NCBI GenBank assembly: GCA_022793895.1 | Contig: JAAWDS010000056.1 | Location: 1-51,495, forward strand | Direction of reading: 5' to 3' | From: Provencibacterium sp. | Lineage (GTDB): Bacteria > Bacillota > Clostridia > Oscillospirales > Ruminococcaceae | DNA: 51,495 nucleotides | Shown: piece after piece, positions 1 to 8,616 of the stretch | Layout of the letters: the number at the start of each line of letters is the position of its first letter | Position numbering within the stretch: the first letter of the stretch is position 1 | Notes under the pieces: generated by a model | What the model saw: only the letters and a program-made list of their open reading frames with translations | Told to the model about the DNA's origin: nothing | Database searches by the model: none | Program-made: the position numbers and the translations under genes

Positions 1-60
1 AGGCGGATATTTTCCGGCCGTCTGTCTCGGTTGCCGCGCAAGCGGCGAGAGACAGGGCCA
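1..60 (+). repeat. Dispersed repeat family B, copy 1
   Basis: The first 38 bases recur almost exactly at 103-140, and the part around TCTCGGTTGCCGCG followed by AGCGGCGAGAGA recurs in reverse orientation at 37540-37597. The segment can fold on itself because TCTCG and CGAGA flank a GC-rich centre. No gene is evident in 1-147. The family looks like a small palindromic intergenic element of unknown function. Confidence 0.6.
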
Positions 61-66
61 ACAATG

Positions 67-93
67 ATTCTTTATCGCGCAGCGATAAAGAAT
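67..93. other. Perfect hairpin between repeat B copies
   Basis: ATTCTTTATCGC at 67-78 is the exact reverse complement of GCGATAAAGAAT at 82-93, with a three-base loop. There is no clear T-run after it in either direction, so it is not a textbook terminator. It lies just downstream of mnmE and may stabilise the 3' end of that message. Confidence 0.6.
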
Positions 94-102
94 AGACGCC
101 GA

Positions 103-145
103 AGGCGGATATTTTCCGGCCGTCTGTCTCGGTTGCCGCGAAGGC
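103..145 (+). repeat. Dispersed repeat family B, copy 2
   Basis: Bases 103-140 repeat bases 1-38 directly. This copy stops at the mnmE stop codon region (148), so the element abuts the gene end. It lacks the second half (AGCGGCGAGAGA) found in copy 1. Confidence 0.6.
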
Positions 146-147
146 GC

Positions 148-1509
148 TCATTTCCCTACGCAGAACTTGGCAAACACTTCCTCCACCACCGCCTGGGTCG
201 CCTTCTCGCCGGTCAGTACAAACAGCGCGTCAATCGCCGCATCGATACCAATTCCAACGGTATCCAGCGTCATTCCCGCGCGCAGCGCATCGAGCGCTTC
301 GGCCAAGGAAGCGTCCGCTTCGGCCGCCGCCGCCCGCTGGCGCTCGCTGACCAGCAGCGCCTGCGAGGCATCCAATGCGTCGAGCTGCATGACCTCCAGA
401 ATCGCTTTTTCCAAGTCCTCCAGCCCTTCGCCCGTTTTGGCGCTGAAGGCCGCCGCCCTCCGCACCAAGGAAAGCAGCTCCCCGCCGTCGATGCGCAGCC
501 CAAGATCCGCCTTGTTCATCACGGCAACCGCGGGCCGCCCCTGCAAAAGATGCAGCAGCTCCCGATCCGCATCCGAAAGGGGCTGCGACCCATCCAGGAC
601 CGCCAGGGCCAACTGCGCCTGCTCGATGCGCGCATAGGCGCGGTTTACCCCAATGCTCTCCACCGGATCCGAAGTGGTATGGATACCGGCCGTATCGCAG
701 AGATGCAGGACCGTTTCCCCCAGGCGGATATCGGTTTCCACCACATCCCGCGTCGTGCCTGGGATCTCGGTGACAATGCTGCGCTCTTCGCCGGAAAGCC
801 GGTTCATCAGGGTGGATTTCCCCACGTTCGGCCTCCCCACAATCACCGTTTGGATGCCGGAGGAAACCAGCCGCCCCTGATCATAGCTGCGCAGAAGGGC
901 CTGCAAACCGGAATGGGCGGCGGAAAGCTCCTCCTCCATCCGGGCGACCTCCTCCTGCTCCTCATCGGGATAATCAATCCAGGCAGTGAGGGCGGCGGAC
1001 AGCGAAACCAATCTCTGGCGGATCGCCTGAACCCGGCGGTAAACCGCGCCGTCCAGCGCCGCCAGAGCGGCGGACGCCTCCTGCTGGCCGGTTGAGGAGA
1101 TGAGCCCGGCCACCGCCTCCGCCTCGGTCAGCGAGATGCGCCCCGACTCGAACGCCCGGCGGGTAAACTCGCCCGGCCCGGCCGGACGGGCCCCCAACGC
1201 GCAGCAGCCGCGCAGCACCCGTCCGAGGAGGTAAGCGCCGCCATGGCAGCAGATCTCCACCACATCCTCCCCCGTGTAGCTGTGCGGAGCCCGGTAAAGG
1301 AAGGCCACCACCTCATCGATCTCCCCGGCCTCATCGTAAGCGCGGGCCAAAAGCCCGCTATAGCCCCGCAGGGAGGAAAGCGTCCGCTTCCCCACCGGGC
1401 GGAGCATCCTTTCCGCGATGGGAATCGCCTGGCTGCCGGAAAGGCGCACCATCCCAATCCCCGCCGGAGCCTGTGCGGTCGCAATGGCCGCAATCGTATC
1501 GGTCGCCAT
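148..1509 (-). CDS. mnmE: tRNA uridine-5-carboxymethylaminomethyl modification GTPase MnmE
   Basis: MnmE works with MnmG in the cytoplasm to modify the wobble uridine (U34) of certain tRNAs, using tetrahydrofolate-bound one-carbon units and GTP. The 453-residue length is normal. Visible are the N-terminal folate-binding domain (start ATDTIAAIAT), a G domain from about residue 220 with GRPNVGKST, DTAG and NKAD motifs, and the C-terminal FCVGK ending, matching the family FC(I/V)GK motif with its catalytic Cys. I chose the ATG at 1509 because TCCTCC on the plus strand at 1517-1522 is an ideal ribosome site; a longer reading frame to 1536 adds nine unconserved residues. It is the last visible gene of the leftward rpmH-to-mnmE series; mnmG, its usual neighbour, would lie outside the window. 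Confidence 0.97.
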   Translation of the reverse strand: MATDTIAAIATAQAPAGIGMVRLSGSQAIPIAERMLRPVGKRTLSSLRGYSGLLARAYDEAGEIDEVVAFLYRAPHSYTGEDVVEICCHGGAYLLGRVLRGCCALGARPAGPGEFTRRAFESGRISLTEAEAVAGLISSTGQQEASAALAALDGAVYRRVQAIRQRLVSLSAALTAWIDYPDEEQEEVARMEEELSAAHSGLQALLRSYDQGRLVSSGIQTVIVGRPNVGKSTLMNRLSGEERSIVTEIPGTTRDVVETDIRLGETVLHLCDTAGIHTTSDPVESIGVNRAYARIEQAQLALAVLDGSQPLSDADRELLHLLQGRPAVAVMNKADLGLRIDGGELLSLVRRAAAFSAKTGEGLEDLEKAILEVMQLDALDASQALLVSERQRAAAAEADASLAEALDALRAGMTLDTVGIGIDAAIDALFVLTGEKATQAVVEEVFAKFCVGK

Positions 1510-1559
1510 GCAAAATTCCTCCAACCAAAAAGCCATTCTAAAAAAGAGCTGCGTAAAGA

Positions 1560-1796
1560 AACGCCGTTATGCAGAAAAAACCGATAGAGCCACACCTCCG
1601 GCTCACAGAAAAAACCGGAAAACCCGCCCCTTCCGGTTTGCAGAAGAAAACGGCAGAGCCACACCTCCGGTTTGTAGAAACCGGAAAAAGCGGCGGTTTC
1701 GCGCCATACGGCGCGAAATTTGGGGCGTAATCTTCGCCCCAAAAGCAGCTTTTTCAGAGGGCGCGTTGCAGAATGAAATTCTGCAACGCGCCCTTT
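1560..1796 (+). repeat. Dispersed palindromic repeat family A, copy 1
   Basis: This noncoding stretch between mnmE and jag ends in a perfect hairpin: GGGCGCGTTGCAGAA at 1759-1773, five-base loop, TTCTGCAACGCGCCC at 1779-1793. The same hairpin occurs at 25843-25877 and 27965-27999. Further stems are visible (TTTCGCGCC/GGCGCGAAA near 1708-1731 and TGGGGCG/CGCCCCA near 1722-1741). An internal block beginning AGAGCCACACCTCCGG occurs twice, near 1585 and 1655. The hairpin reaches the jag stop codon. The T-run lies on the plus-strand side, so it would end plus-strand transcription better than the leftward jag message. Confidence 0.75.
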
Positions 1797-3106
1797 TATA
1801 GCTCTATTTTTCCGTAAAGCGGAAGCACATCCTTTTCCTCCGCCGTCGGCGTATGCGGCTCGGACTCCGCCTTCTGAACCGGCTGAGGAGCCTTCAGCGG
1901 CTTCGGCGCCAGATCCTGCGGAATCTCAATATCCCCATCGTTGATTTTCTCCAGATTCTCCGGGGGGGCCGTCCGCGCCGGACGCTCAAAACGCTCCGGG
2001 CGATCCGAACGGCTGCGATCCCCGCGCCTGCCTGCATCCCGCGCTCCATCGCGGCTCTTTCCGCGGGAATGAGAGGGTTCCCTGTGCGCAGCGTCGCCCT
2101 CCTGCTTTTTCCGCGCGTTCTTCGGGGAGATAACGACCCGGCGGTTCGGTTCCTCTCCAATCGAGGAGGAAGCGGCCCCCTCCACCTTGGAAACCGCCGC
2201 ATGGATGATGCGCCGCTCATAAGGATTCATCGGCTCCAGACGGGTGGAGCGGCCCGATTTCACCGCATTGCGCGCCAGCTTCTGCGCCAGGCGTTCCAGC
2301 GTTTCAGCGCGTTTCTGACGGTAGTCCCCGCTGTCAATCGAAATCCGCACATAATCTCCGTCGATCCGGTTCGCAACCAAGGAAGTCAGATACTGCACCG
2401 CATCCAGCGTTTCGCCGCGGCGGCCGATGATGACGCCCAGGCCGGTCCCCTCCAGATAGAGATCGATACTGTCCGCGGTCTCGCAGGCGCGCACAACCGC
2501 CTCCTGCACGCCCATCGCCTTCAAGATATCCGTCACATATTCAATCGCCATTTTTGCCTTCGTACTCAACTGATCTTCAGGAGTAAACGTCCGCTCCTTC
2601 GGCGGGGCGGCCGGCTCCCGGCCCTTGGAGGAGGACGGTTCCTTTGCGCCCGCCGCGGCAGGCTTGCGCGGCTGGGAAGGCTTGCGGTTCTCCCTAGGTT
2701 CTGCCTTAGGCTCCGCCTTTGTCCCCGTCTTGAGCTCCGCTTTGGGATCCATCTTGGATTCTGCCCTGGGCTCTGCCTTCGGCTCCGGTTTCGGCGCCTC
2801 CGGCTTCTCCCTTCTGGACCTTTGCGGTTCGGGACGCGGCCGGTGCTCCGGCTGCGCCGGAGCCGAACGCCGTTCCTTCTCCTCCGGTCCGGCTTTCGAT
2901 TCTGTTTTTTTCGCCGGAAGAGGGCTTTCCTCTTCAAGCAGATAAACCCTTACCTTGGCCGGGCTGTTTCGTAGCCCAAAAAAACTGCGGCGGGGCATTT
3001 CCAGGATCTCAAATCCTGTGTCCTCGGTGGTAACGCCCAACTCCTCTTTGGCCTTGCGAAGCGCCTCATCTACCGTTTTTCCGGTCATGATACTCTCTCG
3101 TTGCAT
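1796..3106 (-). CDS. jag: RNA-binding protein Jag / KhpB (EloR)
   Basis: Jag/KhpB is a cytoplasmic RNA-binding protein that in Gram-positives partners with KhpA and affects cell elongation and division. Residues 1-55 form the Jag-N domain. Residues about 60-175 are a low-complexity linker rich in Pro, Lys, Glu and Arg with repeated PKAE-type units. A KH domain follows with the GxxG loop as IGRRG, then an R3H domain (NPYERRIIHAAV). The C-terminal about 100 residues are again charged and disordered. At 436 residues it is much longer than the 200 to 350 residues usual for the family, owing to the linker and tail. The ATG at 3106 has a GGAAAGGG ribosome site; an internal ATG at 3088 is possible. 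It sits downstream of yidC, its normal partner. Confidence 0.95.
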   Translation of the reverse strand: MQRESIMTGKTVDEALRKAKEELGVTTEDTGFEILEMPRRSFFGLRNSPAKVRVYLLEEESPLPAKKTESKAGPEEKERRSAPAQPEHRPRPEPQRSRREKPEAPKPEPKAEPRAESKMDPKAELKTGTKAEPKAEPRENRKPSQPRKPAAAGAKEPSSSKGREPAAPPKERTFTPEDQLSTKAKMAIEYVTDILKAMGVQEAVVRACETADSIDLYLEGTGLGVIIGRRGETLDAVQYLTSLVANRIDGDYVRISIDSGDYRQKRAETLERLAQKLARNAVKSGRSTRLEPMNPYERRIIHAAVSKVEGAASSSIGEEPNRRVVISPKNARKKQEGDAAHREPSHSRGKSRDGARDAGRRGDRSRSDRPERFERPARTAPPENLEKINDGDIEIPQDLAPKPLKAPQPVQKAESEPHTPTAEEKDVLPLYGKIEL

Positions 3107-3161
3107 GGCTTGCCCTTTCCTTTCTTACAGAAAGCCGGGCGCGCGGGGCGCCGCTTCCCTC

Positions 3162-4334
3162 CTATTTCAAATCGTCGTCCGTAACCTCTACATATTCTTC
3201 GCCATATTTCTCCGCATCGCGGCGGCGGGCTTCTGCCAGCTTCCGGCGATTCTTCTCCTTCTCGGAAAGCGCCTTGGCGAGAATCTCCTCATCCACCTCT
3301 GCCGCCTTCGCCGCAGCGGCTGCGGCGGCCGCTTCCCTCTTCGCTTTGTTCTTCTCCTTTTTAGCCTGTTCCTGCGCGTCGAATTTGATCCGCTCCGCTT
3401 CGGTCATCGATTCCCGCAGCTTAGCCTTCGCCTCCAGCTTTTGCCGGCGCAGCTCCTCGCGGCGCGCCTCGGCCTCCGCCTGCGCTTTCTCCGCCATCTC
3501 CTTCGGATTGTAGTATTTATTGAGCAGCAGCGACTGAACCCAGGAGAAGAGGTTGGTGAAAATCCAGTACATACCCACCCCGGCCGGTACCTGGAAGGCA
3601 ATCACCAGCGACATGACCGGCATAAAGAGCATCATTCCCTTGGTCATGCTCGAACCGGCGGCGTTTTCGCCCATCGTCTGCTTCTGTTGGCGGATCGACT
3701 GCAAAGAAAGCAAAATGGAGGTCAGCCCGGAAAGAATAGGGATCAAGATCAGCAAATTAAACGCCAACGTGGGAACGGCGCTCAAATCGATTCCTAAAAA
3801 AACAAAATTGAAATCTTCAATCTTCTGCACAAAGTCAGCGCCCAGGCTCATAAACGCATCCGGGTTTTGCTTCACCGCGTTAATGACGCTGATTTCACGG
3901 GAATAGAGGTTCCCCGTAAAACCCAAGCCCGTTACTATCTCCATCGCCTGATCGATAAGCTCGGAGTTAAAACGCATGATGTGCTTTAGCGGGTTATAGA
4001 TAACGTCAATCAAGCCGAAGAGGATGGGGAACTGAACCAGCATGGGAAGGCAGCCCGACATGGGGTTATAGCCCTCCTCCTGATAGAGCTTCATCATCTC
4101 TTCGTTCATTTTCTCTTTGTTGTTTTTATATTTGTTCTGAATCTCCTGCAAACGCGGAGAAAACGCCGTCTGCTTCGCCATGGATTTCTGCTGCTTTACC
4201 ATCAGCGGAACCATGGCCAATTTGGTTATCAAGGTGAACAGGATCAGCGCCAATCCATAAATGGGAACGATGTGGTAGATAGCCCACATGATCCAGCCGA
4301 GGGGATAGCCGAATATGGCATTAATAAAACTCAA
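3162..4334 (-). CDS. yidC: Membrane protein insertase YidC
   Basis: YidC (OxaI family) inserts and folds proteins in the cytoplasmic membrane, alone or with SecYEG. The 390-residue product has the conserved transmembrane core starting YGLALILFTLITKLAMVPLM, the coiled loop with MxKLYQEEGYNPMSGCLPML, and helices such as VPAGVGMYWIFTNLFSW. A strongly charged, Ala/Glu/Lys-rich C-terminal tail of about 110 residues follows, probably cytosolic and ribosome-facing. I chose the TTG at 4334 because it has GGAGGT eight bases upstream and starts at the first membrane segment (LSFINAIFGYPLGWIMW). The longer frame to 4436 adds 34 residues with no family match. It lies between yidD and jag as is usual near oriC. 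Confidence 0.95.
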   Translation of the reverse strand: MSFINAIFGYPLGWIMWAIYHIVPIYGLALILFTLITKLAMVPLMVKQQKSMAKQTAFSPRLQEIQNKYKNNKEKMNEEMMKLYQEEGYNPMSGCLPMLVQFPILFGLIDVIYNPLKHIMRFNSELIDQAMEIVTGLGFTGNLYSREISVINAVKQNPDAFMSLGADFVQKIEDFNFVFLGIDLSAVPTLAFNLLILIPILSGLTSILLSLQSIRQQKQTMGENAAGSSMTKGMMLFMPVMSLVIAFQVPAGVGMYWIFTNLFSWVQSLLLNKYYNPKEMAEKAQAEAEARREELRRQKLEAKAKLRESMTEAERIKFDAQEQAKKEKNKAKREAAAAAAAAKAAEVDEEILAKALSEKEKNRRKLAEARRRDAEKYGEEYVEVTDDDLK

Positions 4335-4502
4335 TGATTTACCTCCATCTTTGGACACGCCAGCGCCCTTGATAAAACCGATACCGAATAACGCCTCCCG
4401 CTTATTCTCCGGCTGCCGGCGAAAGGAGGCTGGCAATATCTAAAATTTTTCTATGCACGTCCGAGCTGCGCCATGCACGATGGAACCGCGCAGAGAAAAA
4501 AG

Positions 4503-4751
4503 TCAGGATCGGCTCTGTTTTTTTCTTTTTTTAGATAAATCCGGCGGCACCAGATCGATCCCGCCCTTACAAAAGGGATTGCACCGCAAAATCCGCTTAA
4601 CTGAAAGAAGCCCGCCCCGAAGCGCTCCATATTCGGCAATCGCCTGAAGAGCATACTCGGAACAGGTGGGATAGAACCTGCAACAAGCAGGCTTCAAAGG
4701 GGAGATTACCTTGCGGTAAAACCGAATCAACAAAAGCAGCAGATTTTTCAT
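4503..4751 (-). CDS. yidD: Membrane protein insertion efficiency factor YidD
   Basis: YidD is a small amphipathic membrane-associated protein thought to help YidC insertion. The 82-residue sequence has the family signature: IRFYRKVISPLKPACCRFYPTCSEYALQAI, then a GLLSVKRILRCNPFCKGGIDLVP-like segment with conserved cysteines. Length is typical. Its start overlaps the rnpA stop as ATGA (4748-4751), which indicates translational coupling. About 170 bases separate it from yidC; I see no further gene in that gap. Confidence 0.96.
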   Translation of the reverse strand: MKNLLLLLIRFYRKVISPLKPACCRFYPTCSEYALQAIAEYGALRGGLLSVKRILRCNPFCKGGIDLVPPDLSKKRKKQSRS

Positions 4752-5110
4752 CCTCGTAAGCCTGGCCGCTGTACCATCAGCTCATTCAACTGTTTCATCA
4801 TGACCGGGACAAGGACGGTTGATTTCACAAAGGCCGTCTTTGTGCGGCAGACAAAAACGACATCCCATCCCGCCGGAACGGCAAACCCGCTCTCGCGGTA
4901 TGCGGCGCGGACCACCCGGCGCGCCCGGTTGCGGTTTACCGCATTTCCAATCTTCTTGGAAGAGACAACGGCCAAACGCGCCGTCCCTGTCCGGTTGCGC
5001 ATCGCATAGGTCACAAGCAGCGGGTGCACCTTGCTTTTTCCCTTTTTATAAATGAGCCGGAACTGATGGTTGCGGTTGAGCGTTTCTTGCGCATGCGGCT
5101 GTGTCTGCAT
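4748..5110 (-). CDS. rnpA: Ribonuclease P protein component
   Basis: RnpA is the protein subunit of RNase P, which matures the 5' ends of tRNAs together with the rnpB RNA. The 120-residue sequence shows the family features: a NxxFRxIYKKGKS region and the basic helix with the RNR motif (KKIGNAVNRNRARRVVRAAYR). The ATG at 5110 has AAGGAG nine bases upstream; a TTG two codons earlier is possible. It overlaps yidD by four bases and follows rpmH, the standard arrangement at bacterial origins. Confidence 0.97.
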   Translation of the reverse strand: MQTQPHAQETLNRNHQFRLIYKKGKSKVHPLLVTYAMRNRTGTARLAVVSSKKIGNAVNRNRARRVVRAAYRESGFAVPAGWDVVFVCRTKTAFVKSTVLVPVMMKQLNELMVQRPGLRG

Positions 5111-5306
5111 CGGCAAAAGCTCCTTAAACCTCTAGTAGCCCAAACACAAAAATTCAGGCGCCGGCCGCTTGTTGGGAGCTGCCTCGCAAGAACAGCCTGT
5201 CCCGTTTTTCATTCGCAGGAAGCCGGCGCCTATTCCATTTCCTTGCCGAACCCTTACTGAATGCGGCCGGCAAAACGAACGGCCACAATCTGCTGCGGCC
5301 GTCATT

Positions 5307-5441
5307 TTAGTAGGTCAGCTGGGCTCTTCCCTTGGAACGTCTGCGAGCCAAAACCTTACGGCCGTTTTTGGTAGCCATTCTTTTGCGGAAGCCGTGCTCT
5401 TTTTTCCGATGGATCTTCTTAGGCTGGTAGGTTCTTTTCAT
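5307..5441 (-). CDS. rpmH: 50S ribosomal protein L34
   Basis: L34 is a small basic protein of the large ribosomal subunit. The 44 residues beginning [20 protein letters not shown] and continuing through [15 protein letters not shown] match the whole family. I chose the ATG at 5441, preceded by GGGAGGGA, although the open frame runs to 5510. It is first in the leftward series rpmH-rnpA-yidD-yidC-jag-mnmE and has a near-ideal promoter at 5482-5510. A gap of about 195 bases to rnpA holds no recognisable gene. Confidence 0.98.
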   Translation of the reverse strand: MKRTYQPKKIHRKKEHGFRKRMATKNGRKVLARRRSKGRAQLTY

Positions 5442-5481
5442 CGTCATTCCCTCCCTTCGGAGCAAAACCTTGCAAGTTAAT

Positions 5482-5510
5482 AGTATATCCGTTTTAACTG
5501 GCAGTGTCAA
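5482..5510 (-). promoter_or_regulatory. Sigma-A-type promoter for rpmH
   Basis: Read on the minus strand: TTGACA at 5510-5505, a 17-base spacer, and TATACT at 5487-5482. The start of transcription would fall about 35 bases before the rpmH ATG. This is the strongest promoter match on the left arm and probably drives the rpmH operon. Confidence 0.85.
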
Positions 5511-5636
5511 GCCCTTTTGCCGCCTGCTTTTCCCCTGAAAAGCAGATTTTTCCCCAGAACCGGGAAAACTTCCGGCTGGAAGCGCCCCTTATCTCCTACA
5601 TTATATATATACCGGGAAATTAGACGGTTGAAAAAC

Positions 5637-5665
5637 TTGAATCACCGCCTTATTTATGCTAAAAT
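5637..5665 (+). promoter_or_regulatory. Candidate dnaA promoter
   Basis: TTGAAT at 5637-5642, 17-base spacer, and TAAAAT at 5660-5665 preceded by TGC (extended -10). It lies about 130 bases before the dnaA ATG. The surrounding stretch from 5600 is AT-rich. I see no perfect TTATCCACA box in the rpmH-dnaA gap. Confidence 0.6.
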
Positions 5666-5794
5666 TAAATGGTTGAAATATTGTTGAATCTTTTCTTTCT
5701 CACAGGGTTTCCACTTCTTTTGAACGAGCTTTCCTCCGTCCCCGTTTTTTCCGCTATCCTTAAGAACGCCAATGAACTGCAAAGGGAGATAGTT

Positions 5795-7141
5795 ATGGAT
5801 TCCATCAATTCCTTTCATGAGCTCTTCCAGCTCGTAAGCGACTACTGCAAAAAAGAAATCAGCGAGGTAGCGCATAACCTTTGGATTAAGGATGTAGAAC
5901 CCATCGAGCTGAAGGGTTCTACCGTTTATCTTGGGGTAAAAACGGATTTCAAAAAGAAAATCCTGGAGGAACGCTACAGCAAGCTGCTGGGAGAAGCGTT
6001 TGAAACGGTTCTGGGCTTCCCTGTGGAGATACAGATCCTTTGTGAAAACGCGGAGGAGCCTCCGCCGGCCGCCGCTCCCGTACCGGTCGAGTCCTTTATC
6101 CCCAGCAACAGCCCCTCCGAAGCGGGGGACTATGAATATACCTTCTCCACCTTCATCATCGGCCCCTCCAACAAGTTCGCGCACGCCGCCTCGCTGGCCG
6201 TCGCCACCAACCCGGCGAGCACCTACAACCCGCTGTTTATCTATGGGGCCTCCGGTCTCGGCAAGACCCACCTGCTCTATGCTATCTGCAACGAAATCCA
6301 CCAAAACTTCCCCGCCAAGCACCTGATCTATTCGAAGGGGGAAGAGTTCACCAACGAGCTGATTACCGCTATCCAAAACAACACGACCATGGCCTTTCAC
6401 GATAAATACCGCCAGACGGATGTGCTGCTCGTCGACGATATCCAGTTCATCGGCGGCAAGGAATCCACCCAGGAAGAATTTTTCCATACATTTAACACGC
6501 TCTACCAGGCCGGCAAGCAGATCGTTTTAACCAGCGACCGGCCCCCAAAAGAGATCAAAACGCTGGAGGACCGGCTGCGCACCCGCTTTGAATGGGGCCT
6601 GCTCGCCGATATCCAGCCGCCCGATTTTGAAACGCGCATTGCCATTATCCGGCGCAAGGCGCAGCTGCTCGGCTCCACCATGCCGGACGACGTCGCCGAA
6701 TACATTGCCAACCGGCTTAAAACCAACATCCGCCAACTCGAAGGGGCGGTTAAAAAGATCATCGCCTTCGAGCAGTTCGCCCATACGCCGCCTTCGATGC
6801 TCATGGCGCAGAACGCTATCCGCGATATTCTTAACGACAACCAGCCCATCCCCGTCACGGTCGAGAGGATCATCTCCGAGGTCAGCCGCACCTATTCCGT
6901 CTCCCCACAGGATATCCGTTCCAGCAAGCGATCCGCGCAGATCTCACTGGCCCGGCAAGCCGCCATCTATGTCATCCGCGAAATTACGCAGATGTCGATG
7001 TCCGCCATTGGAGAGGAGTTCGGCGGTAAGGATCATTCCACCATCGTCTATTCCATTCAAAAGGTGGAAAGCACCATGCAGACGAATCCCGTCTATAAAG
7101 AAACCATCGAAGATATGATTCGAAATATCCGCAACAGCTGA
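5795..7141 (+). CDS. dnaA: Chromosomal replication initiator protein DnaA
   Basis: DnaA binds DnaA boxes at oriC, forms an ATP-dependent filament and melts the origin. The 448-residue product has domain I (MDSINSFHELFQLVSDYCKK onward), a short linker, an AAA+ core with Walker A GASGLGKTHLL and Walker B LLVDDIQFI, and C-terminal domain IV with the DNA-binding signature GGKDHSTIVYSI. The ATG at 5795 has AAAGGGAGAT just upstream; a reading frame open from 5669 would add 42 residues that do not fit the family. It is the first rightward gene at the strand switch and is flanked by oriC sequence. Confidence 0.98.
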   Translation: MDSINSFHELFQLVSDYCKKEISEVAHNLWIKDVEPIELKGSTVYLGVKTDFKKKILEERYSKLLGEAFETVLGFPVEIQILCENAEEPPPAAAPVPVESFIPSNSPSEAGDYEYTFSTFIIGPSNKFAHAASLAVATNPASTYNPLFIYGASGLGKTHLLYAICNEIHQNFPAKHLIYSKGEEFTNELITAIQNNTTMAFHDKYRQTDVLLVDDIQFIGGKESTQEEFFHTFNTLYQAGKQIVLTSDRPPKEIKTLEDRLRTRFEWGLLADIQPPDFETRIAIIRRKAQLLGSTMPDDVAEYIANRLKTNIRQLEGAVKKIIAFEQFAHTPPSMLMAQNAIRDILNDNQPIPVTVERIISEVSRTYSVSPQDIRSSKRSAQISLARQAAIYVIREITQMSMSAIGEEFGGKDHSTIVYSIQKVESTMQTNPVYKETIEDMIRNIRNS

Positions 7142-7495
7142 GTTCTCCACAAAGACAAGTTTTCCACTTTCCACACTTTCCACCAGGTTTTCCACAACCC
7201 GCGTCGCCGGCTTGTTTTTTAACGGATTCCCCCACCGTCTCTCCACTTTCCACACCGCCTTTTCTCCCAAAAGTGTAAAACAAACCGGCAGCTAAACTTA
7301 TCCACAAAAGAGCAAACGCGCTCTCCAAAGCCCCAAAAGGGCTCCAACCCGCTTCAATAAAGCGTTTGCAGGCGTTACCAACAAATCCGCAGCCTCTACT
7401 ACTACTGCTAAAAATATTCCTATCCTTTGCTCGCTTTCTTTTTCCCCGGCAGCGTCGTGGAAAAAATTCTTTTATTTTGAAAGAGGGGTTCAACA
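7142..7495 (+). other. oriC: Replication origin (oriC) between dnaA and dnaN
   Basis: This gene-free gap has a perfect DnaA box TTATCCACA at 7298-7306 and near-boxes: TTCTCCACA at 7143-7151, CTTTCCACA at 7167-7175 and 7246-7254, TTTTCCACA at 7188-7196, all in the same orientation. Downstream lies a triplet array CTA CTA CTA CTG CTA at 7396-7410 followed by AAAATATTCC. Its complement reads 3'-GAT GAT GAT GAC GAT, matching the DnaA-trio element of Bacillus-type origins. A GC-rich spacer with a weak box-like TTACCAACA precedes it. The arrangement box, GC-rich, trio, AT-rich is the basal unwinding system layout. Confidence 0.85.
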
Positions 7496-8599
7496 TTGAA
7501 GGTTATCTGCAATAAAGAAAAATTGTGTGAAGCCGTTGCAAACGTATCGCGCGCCGTTGCTTCCAAATCAACCATCCTTGCCCTAGAAGGGATCCTGCTC
7601 AAAGCGGAAGGCTCTACCCTCACGCTCACCGGCTATGATCTGGAGCTGGGTATCACAACCCTGCTGGAAGCAGAGGTCGGCGAACCTGGGGAAATTATCC
7701 TCACCGCCCGCCTCTTCTCCGATATGATCCGGCGGATGCCCTATGAAACGATCACGATTGAATCCGATCAAAAGCTGCTGACCCATATTGTAAGCGGCGC
7801 GGCGGAATATACCATCCTTGGTTTGGATCCGCAGGAATTTCCGGAGCTGCCTGCCATTGGGGAGGCGGCGCTGCTCAGCCTACAAGGAGAAACGCTCAAG
7901 AGCATGATCGATCAAACGCTCTTCGCCGTTGCAGTCTCCGACGCCAAACCGGTCCACAAGGGCTCCCTTTTCGATCTAAAGGACGGGATGCTTACCGTCG
8001 TTTCGGTGGACGGATACCGTCTCGCTCTGCGCAGGGAAGCGTTGAACGCCGAGGAGGAGAGCTCCTTTGTCATTCCGGGAAAAACGCTCTCCGAGGTTTC
8101 CAAGCTCATTGGCGGGGAAGACAAAAAAATTGAGCTCTCGGTCTCTTCCAAATACATCATCTTCCGTATTGGCGGCTATCAGGTCCTTTCGCGGCTGCTG
8201 GAAGGGGAATTTCTCGATTACCGGGCGGCCGTTCCAAAGCAGCACACCACCGAAATCACCGTTTCGACCCGCAGCATGGTGGACTCGATCGAGCGCATTT
8301 CGCTGCTCATCTCGGATAAGCTGCGTTCCCCGCTGAAAATCCGCTTTACGGATTCCCATATCCAATCCTCCTGCTCCACCGCCATCGGAAAGGCGAACGA
8401 CACCATTGCCTGCCAGATGACCGGCGACGAGGTCGAGATGGGCTTTAACAGCAAATACTTATTGGATGCGCTGCGCGCCTGCGAGACCGACGAGGCGGTT
8501 TTGCAGCTCGGCGGGCCTTTGGCACCGATGAAGGTGGTCCCGAAGGATTCGGAGGCGTTCCTGTTCTTAGTGCTGCCGGTCCGGCTCAAATCAGAATAA
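7496..8599 (+). CDS. dnaN: DNA polymerase III sliding clamp (beta subunit)
   Basis: The beta clamp encircles DNA and tethers DNA polymerase III and other partners. The 367-residue length fits the three-domain clamp. The start MKVICNKEKLCEAVANVSRA and the end LPVRLKSE (family C-terminus LPMRL/LPVR) are characteristic. The start is TTG at 7496 with AGAGGGG eight bases upstream. It follows oriC and precedes yaaA and recF, the standard order. The 354-base gap upstream is oriC. Confidence 0.98.
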   Translation: MKVICNKEKLCEAVANVSRAVASKSTILALEGILLKAEGSTLTLTGYDLELGITTLLEAEVGEPGEIILTARLFSDMIRRMPYETITIESDQKLLTHIVSGAAEYTILGLDPQEFPELPAIGEAALLSLQGETLKSMIDQTLFAVAVSDAKPVHKGSLFDLKDGMLTVVSVDGYRLALRREALNAEEESSFVIPGKTLSEVSKLIGGEDKKIELSVSSKYIIFRIGGYQVLSRLLEGEFLDYRAAVPKQHTTEITVSTRSMVDSIERISLLISDKLRSPLKIRFTDSHIQSSCSTAIGKANDTIACQMTGDEVEMGFNSKYLLDALRACETDEAVLQLGGPLAPMKVVPKDSEAFLFLVLPVRLKSE

Positions 8600-8616
8600 G
8601 CGGAGGCGTTTGAAAG

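Noticed and set aside
31-1095. Long rightward open frame opposite mnmE
   Set aside because: It is the antisense of mnmE, Arg-rich and without family features; mnmE is certain on the other strand.
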